Assembly (NCBI GenBank): GCA_002104945.1
Contig: MCFH01000033.1
Coordinates: forward strand, 496,001 to 560,000
Reading direction: 5' to 3'
Source of the DNA: Piromyces finnis
Lineage: Eukaryota; Neocallimastigomycota; Neocallimastigomycetes; Neocallimastigales; Neocallimastigaceae
DNA: 64,000 nt
Below are positions 12,901 to 23,469 of the stretch, piece by piece (the first letter of the stretch is position 1; every line of letters starts with the position of its first letter). A program made the position numbers and the translations under genes. The notes beneath the pieces were generated by a model. It ran no database searches. It was not told where the DNA came from and was given only the letters and a program-made list of their open reading frames with translations.

Positions 12901-15900
12901 TATCCTTGACTGGTTGGTTAACAATCTTAGAGTGACGGATAGCTACTGGACCTTGTAAAATAGCAACACGTTGTGGATCTTGGTCAACAACGGCATCTAA
13001 ATCTTCGGCTTGCCATAAACTATCACGCTTTAACCAAACGTGGAATTCTTCATCAAGAACACTAATGAATGGTGGTGGCTTTCTGTCCTTGTTACGAGTC
13101 AAGCCAATCAAGTATTGAACATCTTCAGTAGCTAATAATTCAGTACGAGCACCTGGAGCACGAGTATCAAAGAATTCCTTCATTAAAGCAACTGGGTCTT
13201 CAACAGCAAGGGATTGTGGGCTTTCAAGGAAAGTTGGAGTGTTTGGATCATTAACAAAACGTTCTTCAGTACGGTAAATGAAATCAGCAGTAGTCTTCAT
13301 GTGACTAACATCTAACCATTGCTTACGCTTTTGAACGAAAAGTAATTCAATTAAACGAAGGATAACTTGTTCATAAGTCATTTCTTCAATATCACATGGA
13401 GTACCATCAGCCTTCTTACCAAACCAAACCTTTTGGAAGTCCTTGTTAAGACGATCGATAATGTAATCCTTCTTTTCTAAGAGCTTGGCTAATCTCTTCT
13501 TTGGGTCTTGAATGGAGAAAATAGTTTGATCTAATTCCTTCCAGAACATAACACCACGAGTAGCAATCTTGTGGATTGGTTCACCATATTCAGAATCAAC
13601 AGTAACAACACCACCAACTGGGTGATCATAAGACTTTTCCCATTGAGATTGATCTTCAATACCTGGAGTGTTAACAATAACTTCCTTAATTCCGTCAGAA
13701 GTAAGAGCTTCCTTAGCAACACAAACACGAGAACCAACTAATAAACCATCAAATGGCATTGGTGGGTAACCAAGTTCAATACTCCAGTCACCAGTAATGA
13801 ATGGAAGAGTTTCAACATCATCACCAAAACCGGAACCAACAACAACAACAATGTTGGATTGTTTACGTAAAGCTGCATAAGTTTCAAGAATTGGAGCGTA
13901 AAAGTCTTCACAAGAGTGGTGACCACCACTACGACCACCAGTCCATTCAACAATAATTGGCATATCTGGGAAAGTACGAGCAATTTGAATAACCTTCATG
14001 ATAGTATCACGATTTCCTGGCTTAAAACCAATGTATGGAATACCAGCATCTTGAAGTTGTGGAATCATTTTCTTACAATATTCAAGAGATGGAACACCAG
14101 CGGCAATAGTAATACCTTCAATACGAATTCCACGATTCTTACGCATATCTAAAACAGCTGGGAATTGGAAGGCCCAAAGACGTTGATTTAAAAAGACAAT
14201 GTTACAAAGCATACCTTCACCATCTGGAATCTTCTTAACAATTTCATCAATACATTTATCTAAAACTTCTGGGGCGTATAAAGCACCACAACCGATTTCA
14301 ACATTGTAACCAGCATTGACAACAGCAGAAACAAATTGTGGGTTAGCAGTAGTTGGGGTCATACCACCAACAAGAAGAGGTGGACGACCAGTTAAACGTG
14401 AGTAACGAGTATCCATTAAAAGTTCACCATCGGCATTCTTAATAAGCTTTGGAGCAAATTCTTTAGCCCAGTTAATACCGTATGGTAAATCAGTAAGTTC
14501 AGTAGTGTAAGCATACATCTTACACTTCAAGTCTGGGTTAGTACTAGCAATAGTACCAGAAAGAATAACTTGAACACCAGTACCTTCTTTGTTCTTTTGA
14601 ATAAGAGAACCAATACCAGAAGCACCACCTGGTCCAAAATCTAAAACATGAGTTAAACCTGGAACATTAGTTGCCTTAACCCAATCAACTGGTAAAATAC
14701 AGATTTGGTTAACAACAGATTCAACAACATCAGAAACTTCAGTTTCTTCCTTCATATCAACACCATTGTCAGTACGGTAAACTGGAATAGCTAACTTTTC
14801 AGTTGGGAAAGAAATGTTAAATTTAGCAGCATCTTCAACAACAAGTTGAGCAGCATCCTTTAAGATTTCATTGTGAGCTGGAATAGTAACTGAAAGGAAT
14901 TTCATGGTGAAGATTTGCTTTCTCTTAGAGAATGGAATACGTGATTGATCTTCGTTTGGACCAGCTTGGATTTTCTTAAGAGACATCTTAAGATTTTGAA
15001 GAGATTCTGGAGCACCAGTAACAACAATCATACGAAGACCGTTAATAAGAGAGATAGTAACCTTACGAGAAGTGTTTTCAATGAAACCATTTAATTCATT
15101 AACTTTTTGACGAACAACGGCTTCTGGTAAACCGTTAATAGAAAGCATACAAGTTGGCATATCATTTTCATCATTATTTTCAGCAATTTCATGTAAAGTT
15201 TCTGGAGATAATGGAGTAATAGCAAAGATTTGTTGTGAGCGAGCACCAATTAAGAATAAAAGAGAAACAGCTTTCTTTGAGTTTTCTAAGTATTCTTCTT
15301 CGGTACCAGAAGAAGCAATAACCACAGAAGTAACTAAACCTTGAGAATGACCAGTAGTACCAGCGAATAAACGACGAGCCCAATCTGGAGTCTTACGGAA
15401 AGTGCGGAAAAGAATTAAGTATTGAACTAATTGAACAATACCAATTAATGGGAAGGAAACTGGAGCAGAGTCAAGGTAAGCATTTTCTGGAAGAGATTCT
15501 GGATTACGTAACCACTTTAAAATATCAAGACCTTGTTTGTAAGTACGTTCAAATTCTGGCTTAGAAGCTAAATCCTTTAAAACAATTGAAAGTTCAGCAA
15601 TATAATCACGAACGATAGCACCATAGATAGTGTAAGCTTGAAGGATTTCGTTGAAACCTGGGTAACCTTGACCACCGAAAACAGCAAGGGCAAGGGCATC
15701 ACCAGCACGAACAGCCTTAGCTAAAGCTGGTTCAATTGGTAAGAAATTAGCAATAGCATTTGAGGCTTCTTCATCCTTTTGTAAATAATCGAAAACGGTG
15801 TAGAAATGTTGAATAACTTGAATACGGTATTCATGATCAAAATGACGAGTTCTAATATGAATATCGTTACCCTTAAGGAAACGAGAACTAAAATCAATAA

Positions 15901-16324
15901 ATAAATTAATTAATAAACCAGTAATATCCTTTTGAGTTAAAAGAGTCTTATTATCGGCTTGGTAACGAGTGGAAAATTCCATGAAGTTAATGTAAATCCA
16001 GAAACCATTTAAAGTATTTTTCTTTTCAATATCTTCTTCATCAGAAGCAAAAGTATTTTCAAATGAAGAATTGAAATCATAAGCAATTTGTTCAGCACAA
16101 GACCAGTTTTCTTCTGGAATGTGAATAGTGAACTTAAAGTTTTCAATGATTTTATCAAAAACTAATAAACGAGTGGAGTTGCTTTCAATTTTAGATTCGG
16201 CAACTGGAGCTTCAGCAGCAACTGAGGCTTCAACCTTAGCAACATTCTTTTGGTTCTTAAGAACCTTTGGAGATACAGTAGTAGTGTTTTCTGTATCTGG
16301 TTCAATAGTAGAGATAGCACCCAT
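3902..16324 (-). CDS. Single-chain fungal type I fatty acid synthase with two ACP domains
   Basis: An intronless 4140-residue frame that makes long-chain acyl-CoA in the cytosol by iterative malonyl condensation. Domains in order: acetyl transferase (GHSQG, Ser327), FMN-dependent enoyl reductase (GGMTP, Met655), hot-dog dehydratase (NPIHTN, His1650), malonyl/palmitoyl transferase (GHSLGEYA, Ser1896), Ala/Pro linker (about 2235-2285), ACP1 (GGRSTVQNE, phosphopantetheine Ser2317), second Ala/Pro linker, ACP2 (Ser2513), ketoreductase (TGCGRNSIG near 2927; Tyr3086, Lys3090), ketosynthase (Cys3549, His3786, His3827), and C-terminal phosphopantetheinyl transferase (Asp4020, Glu4065). All catalytic residues are present. 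The order equals yeast Fas1 (beta) followed by Fas2 (alpha), joined near residue 2140. The length is close to the yeast chains summed plus one extra ACP. Lysine is mostly AAG, unlike the neighbours, which suggests high expression. The start is the first ATG in frame, at 16324. Confidence 0.97.
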   Translation of the reverse strand: MGAISTIEPDTENTTTVSPKVLKNQKNVAKVEASVAAEAPVAESKIESNSTRLLVFDKIIENFKFTIHIPEENWSCAEQIAYDFNSSFENTFASDEEDIEKKNTLNGFWIYINFMEFSTRYQADNKTLLTQKDITGLLINLFIDFSSRFLKGNDIHIRTRHFDHEYRIQVIQHFYTVFDYLQKDEEASNAIANFLPIEPALAKAVRAGDALALAVFGGQGYPGFNEILQAYTIYGAIVRDYIAELSIVLKDLASKPEFERTYKQGLDILKWLRNPESLPENAYLDSAPVSFPLIGIVQLVQYLILFRTFRKTPDWARRLFAGTTGHSQGLVTSVVIASSGTEEEYLENSKKAVSLLFLIGARSQQIFAITPLSPETLHEIAENNDENDMPTCMLSINGLPEAVVRQKVNELNGFIENTSRKVTISLINGLRMIVVTGAPESLQNLKMSLKKIQAGPNEDQSRIPFSKRKQIFTMKFLSVTIPAHNEILKDAAQLVVEDAAKFNISFPTEKLAIPVYRTDNGVDMKEETEVSDVVESVVNQICILPVDWVKATNVPGLTHVLDFGPGGASGIGSLIQKNKEGTGVQVILSGTIASTNPDLKCKMYAYTTELTDLPYGINWAKEFAPKLIKNADGELLMDTRYSRLTGRPPLLVGGMTPTTANPQFVSAVVNAGYNVEIGCGALYAPEVLDKCIDEIVKKIPDGEGMLCNIVFLNQRLWAFQFPAVLDMRKNRGIRIEGITIAAGVPSLEYCKKMIPQLQDAGIPYIGFKPGNRDTIMKVIQIARTFPDMPIIVEWTGGRSGGHHSCEDFYAPILETYAALRKQSNIVVVVGSGFGDDVETLPFITGDWSIELGYPPMPFDGLLVGSRVCVAKEALTSDGIKEVIVNTPGIEDQSQWEKSYDHPVGGVVTVDSEYGEPIHKIATRGVMFWKELDQTIFSIQDPKKRLAKLLEKKDYIIDRLNKDFQKVWFGKKADGTPCDIEEMTYEQVILRLIELLFVQKRKQWLDVSHMKTTADFIYRTEERFVNDPNTPTFLESPQSLAVEDPVALMKEFFDTRAPGARTELLATEDVQYLIGLTRNKDRKPPPFISVLDEEFHVWLKRDSLWQAEDLDAVVDQDPQRVAILQGPVAIRHSKIVNQPVKDILDGIIKSHIKSIESRYYANRAVPEVEYLGGTPIPAEVSVVPDNVKVEKDGNTMIYTLPDQEDQLPDTKEWIEFMAGPKYGWLRALLCTPTIARNKSTTHNRFKRVFKPRTSQIVKIFHDTKGDITKIEIFGWNRSMELPALEAEIDDQRVITVGLREWGVPGVAGAEVMRLLFRYTPEQGSTPIHEVMEGRNKRIAEFYYKLWYGPEDSGDGWGDLTTIYKCKKRVTEEDVKFFSDVTRYTHPSNKLVPSMDFIIVTSWVSVFKTIFAKEFDADITRLVHMNNGYEVVDPRPLKVGEVVDTRSIISAVTNLDSGKLIEVTGHVFREGKEYVKVTSSFLCRGKFDDYNMTFNIREEPEYILEVKDENILNALMTRQYVSFTEPEKIQIGVKLVFKLKTEKRFATKTTYSSITTKGKIYINNSAVHGFQMEEVGQFNYDSTTDEKLEGNETTLGNPAIEFIKKYAKANDRKIYFENGGYNILPKGVSLLQRAPNTNEDYSLASGDVNPIHTNFYFANLADLDVPITHGMWTSAATRRYVETYAADNCAERVVSYKVNFIGMVSPKDELKTTLTHVGMHNGRKIIKVSVKDLRTNETVMEGEAEVKQKPTAYVFTGQGAQEVGMGQDLYNKSSVAKSVWDRADSFLMKKYGYSILEIVRTNPKSLTVYFGGEEGEKIRENYIKMTCEIIDSNGKVQTKRIFPDIDENTLYYEYKSPNGLLNATQFTQPAITITERAAFEDMLENGYICDDAVFAGHSLGEYAALSCVANTLSIESMTEIVFYRGLVMQSSVERDELNRSDYAMCAVNPVRVHPYFSFDLLVEVVKKINNEHGGLLEIVNYNVEDFQYVATGDLVSLEALKNLLTNLRAEAKKFISLYKEDADQAMDFVNEKITYYVKLAEERKAKEKWFQIERGAATIPLRGIDVPFHSSYLLWGVPTFRELLHKSVRKEDVDVKCLVGRYIPNLMGEPFSVEKDYAIRLQKRTNSTYLEKIIEEWDQHLLEIPYIIMIELLSYQLASAVQWIKTQEYLFNSSKKGGVDIERLIEFGPTPTLVGMAKRTLAKNYSKSDLALGKKRQLLAYSKDTAEIYYELDDMNFEEEEAAPAPAPVEAPKAAPAPVPAPVPVAAPAPVAAAPAAAVGDAPVTASEIIRVILAQKLKKSLSEIPMTKSIKELSGGRSTVQNEVSGDLHTEFGGNSIPLKAEELSLEDLGKQISSNFNGSLGKYTTQMINRMLSGKMPAGFNASAVKNYLANSYGLGKGRTDGVLLVATTMEPSSRLGSEADAQAWLDSVVSTYSSATGVSISKGSAAPAAAAPVAMPVAMPVAAAPAAPAAAVGDAPIAPNEIIRVMLAQKLKKTINEIPMSKSIKELSGGRSTVQNEVSGDLHTEFGGNSIPLKAEELAISELGSAIGANHSGKLGKYTSTMVNRMLSGKMPAGFSASKAKEYLKSSYGLGERRTDGVLLYSTTIEPSSRLGSEADAQAWLDKAVELYSSANSLGLSKGGAGGAVAAAVPGVAAMGMVNSAEVTALRMKQDSLIREQLETYAKYLGVDLREDQKKLVASAESTAKLQSDLDIWFEEHGEDYANGIKPMFSSMKARVFDSSWNWGYQDFWFMVYDILAGEKKDADAIISSDLFRTMVNRANNSLRQQIEFVHKKVVADQKDAEIKATLEKVTAALLEEIEKSSGKPIFKFNGPFQAPHAIIDEQGQMIYKEVPRKGIETSSDYVKEMEDGAMQTIGSITKKVPYLFVRDQAANGVDNIDEAMSKVYLNELKKIAEDGISFAGKHVLITGCGRNSIGECVVKYLLAGGAKVVATTSSYRRKTLEHFRSVYEQVGTKGSALVVVPFNQGSKKDVNDLIEFIYSKDSRSNGLGWDLDLVIPFAAISENGRDISDLDGKSELAHRIMLTNVIRILGAIRTQKMKVRSLVSAQVILPLSPNHGTFGGDGLYGESKIGLENLLNRWRSETWSKYLSITGACIGWTRGTGLMNSNNLISEGIESVGNCRTFTTTEMAFNIIGLVSDVMVSLSRKNPIYADLNGGMQYMADMNVALRQIREKMVNESEKKKLVIDEDKAHTEIIGANKVEEKRTVEPRSNIRIEFPELKSREQLKDMEYLRDLLDLDRVVVVTGYGEVGPYGNCRTRWEMEAEGKFSLEGCVELAWIMGFIKHVTFKQMPDGTLYSGWVDAKSGAPIKDIDIKATYEKDILAHTGIRLIEPELFNGYNPEKKKFLQEVMVDTDLPPFEASKEEAETFKRQHEENVEVYEVGDGRYMVRILKGASIYVAKALQFDRLVAGQLPTGWDPARYGIPKDIIEQVDIITCYCIVSAVEALVSAGITDPYEFYEYVHVSEVGNACGSGVGAEIANRAIFKDRFLDKPLQSDILQETFVNTMSAWINLLLLSSSGPIRTPVGACASAVESLDIGIDTILSGKAKVVFVGGYDDFQEEGSYEFAQMKATSNSREEMAKGREPDEMSRPTASSRGGFMEAQGVGTQVLMPASLALKMGVPIYGIIAHSATATDKEGRSVPAPGQGILTTAREVGNGKSPLLNPKYRARQLNARKRWIKSWVEEELELMNEEVKDMEGESQEVIDAFIEERTAFIDAEARKQEKEAFQVWGQEFYKNDPTISPLRGALAAFGLTVDDIGVASFHGTGTKANDKNESDVFNKQFEHLGRTKGNACPVVCQKYLTGHGKGAAAAWMLNGVIQILQTGIVPGNRNADNIDPLLEKYEHLWFNNKTFKTPGVKAGLLKSFGFGQVGGEILVVHPDCLFATLDENTYNAYKAKRDIREHKAFRKLHDTLTGEDFVQVKDEPPYTPEQESAVYLNPLARASYNKKTKKWDYEQQFAKKNEKKAPTEDTQAMNAILKQMADNTVDSKVGNGVGVDVALISEINIENESFVERNFTSTEINYCKSKPDARSSFAGRWAAKEAVIKAISSYSLEAQKIWEGAGAPLKDIEVVMAESGAPKVLLSQELKDKIKSVGVNDVKVTISHSGQFAIAMAYAN

Positions 16325-19300
16325 AATGATGTTTATATAATAATTCTAAAAATATCTATTAAATTAAAATAAAATATTATTAGTTTCATATTTTGATATA
16401 TTCAAATAATTTTTAAATATTTTATTCTATGTTTATAAATATTGCTCTTTCTAAAATATTCCTTATTAATAAAAATATATTTTATTATTCCATTATAGCT
16501 TTTTTGATTTATTATTTCATAATCATATATTAAAACTAATATATTATAATATATGTTGTTTTTTAAAAAATTATTATTGATGATTGGCTAAATTTTTAAT
16601 AAAAAATTATTAAAAAATTATTTTTTGGGGATTAAATTCATTTTAATTAAAATCGAGTTACAGAAAATACAAAAAAAATTTTGAAATATATATTATATTA
16701 TTTAAAATAAAATAAATAATTATTTTATATTTATTTATTTTATTAAAATTATTGTTTCTTTTAACAATATATTTTTATATTATATTTTATTTACTAGTCC
16801 AGTTTTTGGTTGTCATTTATAAAAAAGTATATAATATTTGTAACAACTATTGTAATATTTTCTTTTTATTTTGTTCTTATAGATATTACTTCAAAGTTCT
16901 CTGTATCTTAATGACCTATTTTACTATAATTATATAAATAATCATATTTACCTTTTTATAATTTAATATGAAAAAAATCTAAAAATAGTAAATATTTTCT
17001 ATAATATAATTTTATCTAATACAATTTTTTAGTTTAAATATTTATAAAATAATTTTTTAAAGAAGAGAGGAAAACTATTTTAAAAATATTAAAAACAATA
17101 ACTTAAAATAAATATTAACTACTAAAGAAGAGAGTATAGTTAATAATTTTCTAAAGTTTAACTGTTTTATAAATAATATTAAAAGTAAAAAAAAATTCCT
17201 TTGCTTTTTTTAAAATTAATAAAAATTAAAAAGAGTTAAAGGAACAATTTAAAAATATAAAAAAAACTTGCTTTACTATAAAAGTTTTTATATATATTCT
17301 TTGAATTGTATTATTTATTGAGTGTGAGTAAAAAAAAAAAAAAAAAAATAAAAGAAAGTTCAAAAATAATCTTTTTATAGGATTTAAAAAAAAATAATAA
17401 ATTTAAAAACAAATGAATTGCTAATATATGTTAATATAAAAAATTTACTTTCAATATTAATTTGAAATATTAAAAAATATATTAATTAAAATATCAAAAA
17501 TTTTATTTTTAATTAATAAATAAATATAAATGAATAAATAAATAAAGCATAAAGAAATTGTAATTAGAAAAATTATAAAATTAAAAAAAAAGAAATCAAA
17601 ATATATATTTATTTTATATAAAATATGTACCAAACTATTCTACTTTCTGCCATATCATTTTTCTAATATTGTAAAGTTTAAGCATGCTTTCATATAAAAA
17701 AGGCGTCATTAAAAAATGAATGAATACATTATATTAATCTAAATAAATATTTGGGAATGTAAAGTTAATAAACATGTTGAATATAAAACAAATACTTCAA
17801 CCCAATAATTTGACTTGAAATATATTATATGAATAAAAAAAAAGGTATTAAACAACAAATTTTGATAGAATATGCTCGGTCATATAATAAAATTGTTTTT
17901 AATTTATTATAATATATTACGTAATAAATTAATTATAATAATAGTAATAGTTACTTGAGTATATTTATATTTATTTTCAAATTTTAGTTATGATATATAA
18001 TATATGTTACAATATATATTATTATATATTTAAGAATATTATCCATTCTTTATTGAATCTTTATTAAAAATTTAAGTATCAAAATATATTTATTTAATAT
18101 ATTATAGAATATATTAAATAAATCTATTGTTTATAATTATTTTTTGTGTTTAAATGTTTATTATCATATATACTAAATGTATAATAAATATATTCATTTC
18201 AATATATTATTAATATATTATCCTAAATATTTCCCAAAAAAAAAAGTGAATTTACACCTTAAATACTCAGTACATTATATAGATTGTGACAATATAGGCT
18301 AAATACAAAAGTATATGATTATTAATATATTGCTACATATATTAGCATACATATGCAATTACATTTCTTATAAATTACATATTCTAGACTTAATCAGTTG
18401 TTTCATTGGTTAAAATATCAATATGTTTGTTGAATAAATAAATGAATGAGTAAATAAATTCTAAAGATGATAATCAAATAATAAAAGAAAAGCTATTAAT
18501 AAAAAGTAAATTTATATTTTAATTAGAACCTACGGAAAATACTTTTATATAATTAAAGATTTTTAATAGGATTTAAACAAAATAAGCGGATAACCTTCAT
18601 TATACGATAAAAATAAATGAATTGTTTTTATTCTTTTACATTATTATGTATTTTATAAAATTTTGTTTTTAGTGTAATTAAAAACTTTATAAAATTATTT
18701 ATTATTAATCAAAACTATATGTTCTTAGTAATGATTTAAAATAATTCTACACCTTTCCTTCATTCAAACAAAGCAAATGGTATTGTAATTAATTTAATAA
18801 AAAAAAATTATACATTCCTTTGGGGATTTAATATAATATATTGAATTTATTTATAAGTTGACTACTATTTAATATATTATTTTAATTTAATTTATCACAT
18901 ATTAAATGAATATATTGATAATAAAATAAATATATATATAAAAACCAATGATTATTATTGCTGAAATATTAATATATTTCCACTTTATATTAAGCATTTA
19001 ATTTGTTAAATGTATTATATATGTACAACTATAATTTGATTATATATCGGTTTAAGATTAAGTGCATTCATACTAATAAATTAAATTATGAATAAATTTT
19101 CCTATTATTAATTGATAATTGTGATAACTATTTTTCTACTTAATAGGAAGATAAATAGGATACTTTTATATTAATGTTTTAAAATTTTTATGTGAAAATA
19201 AAAAAAGATATTGGGGAAAACCTAGGATTCGTCAAGTGGAATAATAAAAAAGATTAACAAAAAAATAATTAATGTGGAAAACAAACTAAATAAAAAATAT

Positions 19301-20820
19301 TTTTTAATAATTGGAAATATTATTATTATATATCACTATATTCAACGTTTATTATAATATATTTAAAAAATAAAAGAAATCTAGAATAACATTTAATTAT
19401 AAAATAGACTTAACTTTTTTTTTTTTTTTTGAAATTTCAATACTGTTGCACAGATAGATTAACAAAAATAAAACAAAAATGTCGAATGAAACCAATTAAA
19501 TATTTTTATTCAATTAGGATAAATAGTATTAAAAAAATTAATAGATTTTAAGTACTTGTTAAAAAAAAAAAAAGTATGAAAGCAAAATAAAACAGCACTT
19601 TTTCTTAGGGAATTTTATATTAATTATTTGCTATTCTTTTATTATAAAACAAAATAATATTAAAGGATTTTATGATAATTAATCTGATTATTAAAGGATA
19701 AAACAGTTTTAAAATTTTAATAATAATTTTTATATTTTTAATAATTAAGTATTAACATAAATGGAAATTTAATTAGTATAGTTTAAAATTTTGGGGAAAA
19801 AAAAAAGTATTTTTTTTATTTATAACTCAATGTGAAAAGCATGACATCTAAAATAATAATTTATAATAGGAAGGACAATAATATTTATTTTAATTATTAA
19901 TACATTTATAGAATGCATCTACAAATAAAACAGATAAAACCAACATTCTTAATTTGATAATCTAACCTTCAATATATAAGGTAGAATATGGAAATAAACT
20001 GATATTTTATATATAAATAATTACAAACAAATATCTTAAACATGTGGATATCTTAAATTACAATTTAATTATTCCAATAACTATAATAAATATATAAATA
20101 ATATTATATAGATAGATTAATATATTATATTTATTAATATCGAGGAGAGAGTAATTTACTTGTCAAAGAAGTAGACAAAAAAAAACTCTTTAAAAATTCT
20201 ATTAATCTACTTTTGACTTTTTTAAATATTAGTGTTTTTAAAAATAATAATATTTTTTATTTAATAATTAATACTATTTGAATAAAATAAAAAAAATAAT
20301 GAAATAATAAAATTGTCAATAATTTTATGAAAAATTCTTATAAGGAAATAAAGATATCTTTTAATATTGATATATATGATTTGAACTTTTTTAAATATTA
20401 AAAATAAAAAAAAACGTCGTCCTCTTTAACTGTATATGGCATGTCTTTTTTTTTTTTTTTTTTTTTACTCAAACTTAGTAAATGAAATAAATGACATTCT
20501 TATTAAATCTACTTCAGACTAATATATATTATTAGTTTTATTTTAAATGTATAAGATATTAATTGATATAAAAAATAATATATATAAAAATGTATTCAAA
20601 ATATATTCATGTCATTTACAGTTTAAATACTAGAAAATGAATATAAAACTATCTTTTTGAAAGAATATAAACTCCTATAATAAGAAAAATATATTATAAT
20701 ATTTTTATTAATATTTGTTCTTTTATATATATTATTTTATTATCTTATAAATTAATAATTTATTATTATATCTATTAACTATGTTTTTATAATTCATATT
20801 TTTTTTCATTACTATTACTA
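16325..20820. other. Gene-poor AT-rich desert, first part
   Basis: Upstream flank of the fatty acid synthase gene, so its promoter must lie at the 16325 end. The rest is A/T homopolymers, TATA-type palindromes (ATATATTATAATATAT-like) and short runs. No open frame with protein-like composition, no tRNA box pair and no snoRNA box pair was found on either strand. The 61-codon frame at 16752-16937 looks like chance. Confidence 0.6.
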
Positions 20821-21250
20821 TTTTATTTTATTTTATTTTATTTTATTTTATTTTATTTTATTTTATTTTATTTTATTTTTTTTTTTTTTTTTTTTTATTT
20901 TATTTTATTTTATTTTATTTTATTTTATTTTATTTTATTTTATTTTATTTTATTTTATTTTTATTTTATTTTATTTTATTTTATTTTATTTTATTTTATT
21001 TTATTTTATTTTATTTTATTTTATTTTATTTTATTTTATTTTATTTTATTTTATTTTATTTTATTTTATTTTATTTTATTTTTATTTTATTTTATTTTAT
21101 TTTATTTTATTTTATTTTTATTTTATTTTATTTTATTTTATTTTATTTTATTTTATTTTATTTTATTTTATTTTATTTTATTTTATTTTATTTTATTTTA
21201 TTTTTATTTTATTTTATTTTATTTTATTTTATTTTATTTTATTTTATTTA
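20821..21250. repeat. (TTTTA)n pentanucleotide satellite, about 430 bp
   Basis: Over 80 units of TTTTA, nearly perfect. The array is interrupted by a T-run at about 20877-20896 and by four single-T insertions (near 20961, 21081, 21116 and 21202) that shift the phase. The insertions break the array into sub-blocks. Confidence 0.95.
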
Positions 21251-23280
21251 TAATAAAACCTAATATAAAAATGAATATCCTTTTTTTTTTAAAAAAAATT
21301 AAATTGAAATTGTTTATTTAATTTTAATTAAATTAAAAAAATTTTAAAATATTTAAAATTCCCAAAAATTTTTCCTCACTTTCTATTGGATCATTCTTGG
21401 TAATACTTTTAATAAAATTTAATTTAGCATTTTTCAAATTTGAAATTTTTGGGTTTTCTGTATAATACAATAATATTAAACTTTAGTTAATAATAAAATA
21501 TTAGGACTAATGAATATATTAAAACTTTAACAATTTTTATTATTCGCTTCATCTTTAAAATATATATCACTGACCTTTATACAATATAGATATATTAAAT
21601 TTATACATTTAAAATACATTCTATTCCTATTTTCATTATAATTTAAAAAAAAAATAATTAAAAAAAAGTCAGTGTGATACTATAGTTTTGAATAAAAAAA
21701 TTCACTCTATTATTTAGATATAGAAATAATCAGATAATAATTATTGTTTTTTTTTTTTTTAAAAAAAAAATTAATAATAAATAAAACATAACTTATAAAA
21801 CAAAAAAAAAACATTTACATTGAAATATTTATTATTCAAAAAATGATTCTATAGTTTTAATGACACATCTTAAAGCACTTTTTTTTTATCGATTTATTTT
21901 CCATTATATATATTACTATCGAATAGTAATATATATTTATTAATTATTTAAAATAATGAAATTCTTTTTTTTTTTTTTAATATATAGAATTAATATTCTT
22001 TAATGAATTATTTAATTTAATAGTTATTCCTTTATTCTAGAATGAATTTATTTAATTGTTATTCCATTATTCTAGAAGCTATTGATTTTAATATACAATA
22101 TTAAACTAATTTATAAAGCACTTGAATATTCAATGCTATCTTGGAATTTAGCCTCATTAAATGTATAAATAATAAATATACAAGATTTGAAAAATACTTT
22201 TTAAAATATAGCTTTCAAGATTGGTTGTCTCATAACATTTATTATTTATATCACTACAAGTTGTTATTAAAATAATAGATATAGATACACGCTACTAGTA
22301 TTAAAAAATATAATTAATAAATGGAACAAAAATAAAACGCTTCGCAATAATAAATTTCATGATTAGATAAATAGATAGATTTTAATTTTCAACTAGATCC
22401 TTATTTATCCTTTAGAACATATAATGTTTCACTTTTTTTCATAAACTTTTAATTTAATGGTAATGAAAACCTTTAAAGCATTTATTTACTTATTCATTAA
22501 TATATTCTTATATTCAATTTCAAATTAATACTTTTTTGAGAAAAAATGTTTTTATTTTTTTTAATATTCTTCTTTGTGTATAAATACATATTTAACCAAT
22601 AAGATCAATACTTGATTAAAATTTTAAAGTTTAATTAATTTATATTATTATTTATTATTTATCCCAAGCTACTCTATTAATATTAATATTATAAATATTA
22701 AATTATTTTTTTTTATCTACCCCAAAAAAATCATAAAAAGTTTATTTCATTGAAAATAAATTTAATAAAAAATAAATGAATAGTTAAATAAATTACAAAC
22801 CAAGAAGAAAAAAAAAAGACTATTTTAACCTAGGTATTAATATACGACAAAGCAAACTCATTAATTGTAATTTAGATGGTTTAGATATGTTAATACTACT
22901 TTATATTATTCAAAATAAAAAGAAATTATTATTATTATTATTTCACAGGCGGCTAATTGGATTAATTATTTTTTAAGTTAAAATTAACTATCAATTAATA
23001 AACAGAAATTGGTTGTCAATTTTATTCTCAACATTAAAAAAAAGAAAAATAAATTAATAACAAAAAATATATTAAACCATATTTTAAGTTTATTGAATAT
23101 ATAGTTATTGATCGTGCTTAACAATTATTATTGCTATTAACTCAAAAGTGGAATTATAAAATAGTATTTTGAGTAATGAATTATTAAAAATTTTATAAAA
23201 GTTTTATCCACAATAATCATAAGTAATATTAAAAGCATTATTATCTTACTATGAAATTATATATTATTTATTATTAATAA
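21251..23280. other. AT-rich desert with small palindromes
   Basis: No gene seen. A perfect 14-bp inverted repeat with a 3-base loop lies at 21906-21936 (arm ATATATATTACTAT). A short direct duplication around TTATTCTAGAA lies at about 22020-22075. The remainder is A/T runs. Confidence 0.55.
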
Positions 23281-23460
23281 TTATGATATAGTAATACTAT
23301 CTTTTTTATATTTCTATTTTAATAATTATGATATAGTAATACTATCTTTTTTATATTTCTATTTTAATAATTATGATATAGTAATACTATCTTTTTTATA
23401 TTTCTATTTTAATAATTATGATATAGTAATACTATCTTTTTTATATTTCTATTTTAATAA
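23281..23460. repeat. 45-bp tandem repeat, four identical copies
   Basis: Copies start at 23281, 23326, 23371 and 23416 and are identical by eye. Each holds the inverted repeat ATAGTA-A-TACTAT followed by a pyrimidine-rich CTTTTTTATATTTC stretch. The lack of differences between copies suggests recent expansion. Confidence 0.93.
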
Positions 23461-23469
23461 TTATGTTAG

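Noticed and set aside
5554-16340. Many 60-124-codon frames on both strands
   Set aside because: All lie inside the fatty acid synthase frame and have shadow-type composition (Leu/Val- or Asn/Ser-rich).
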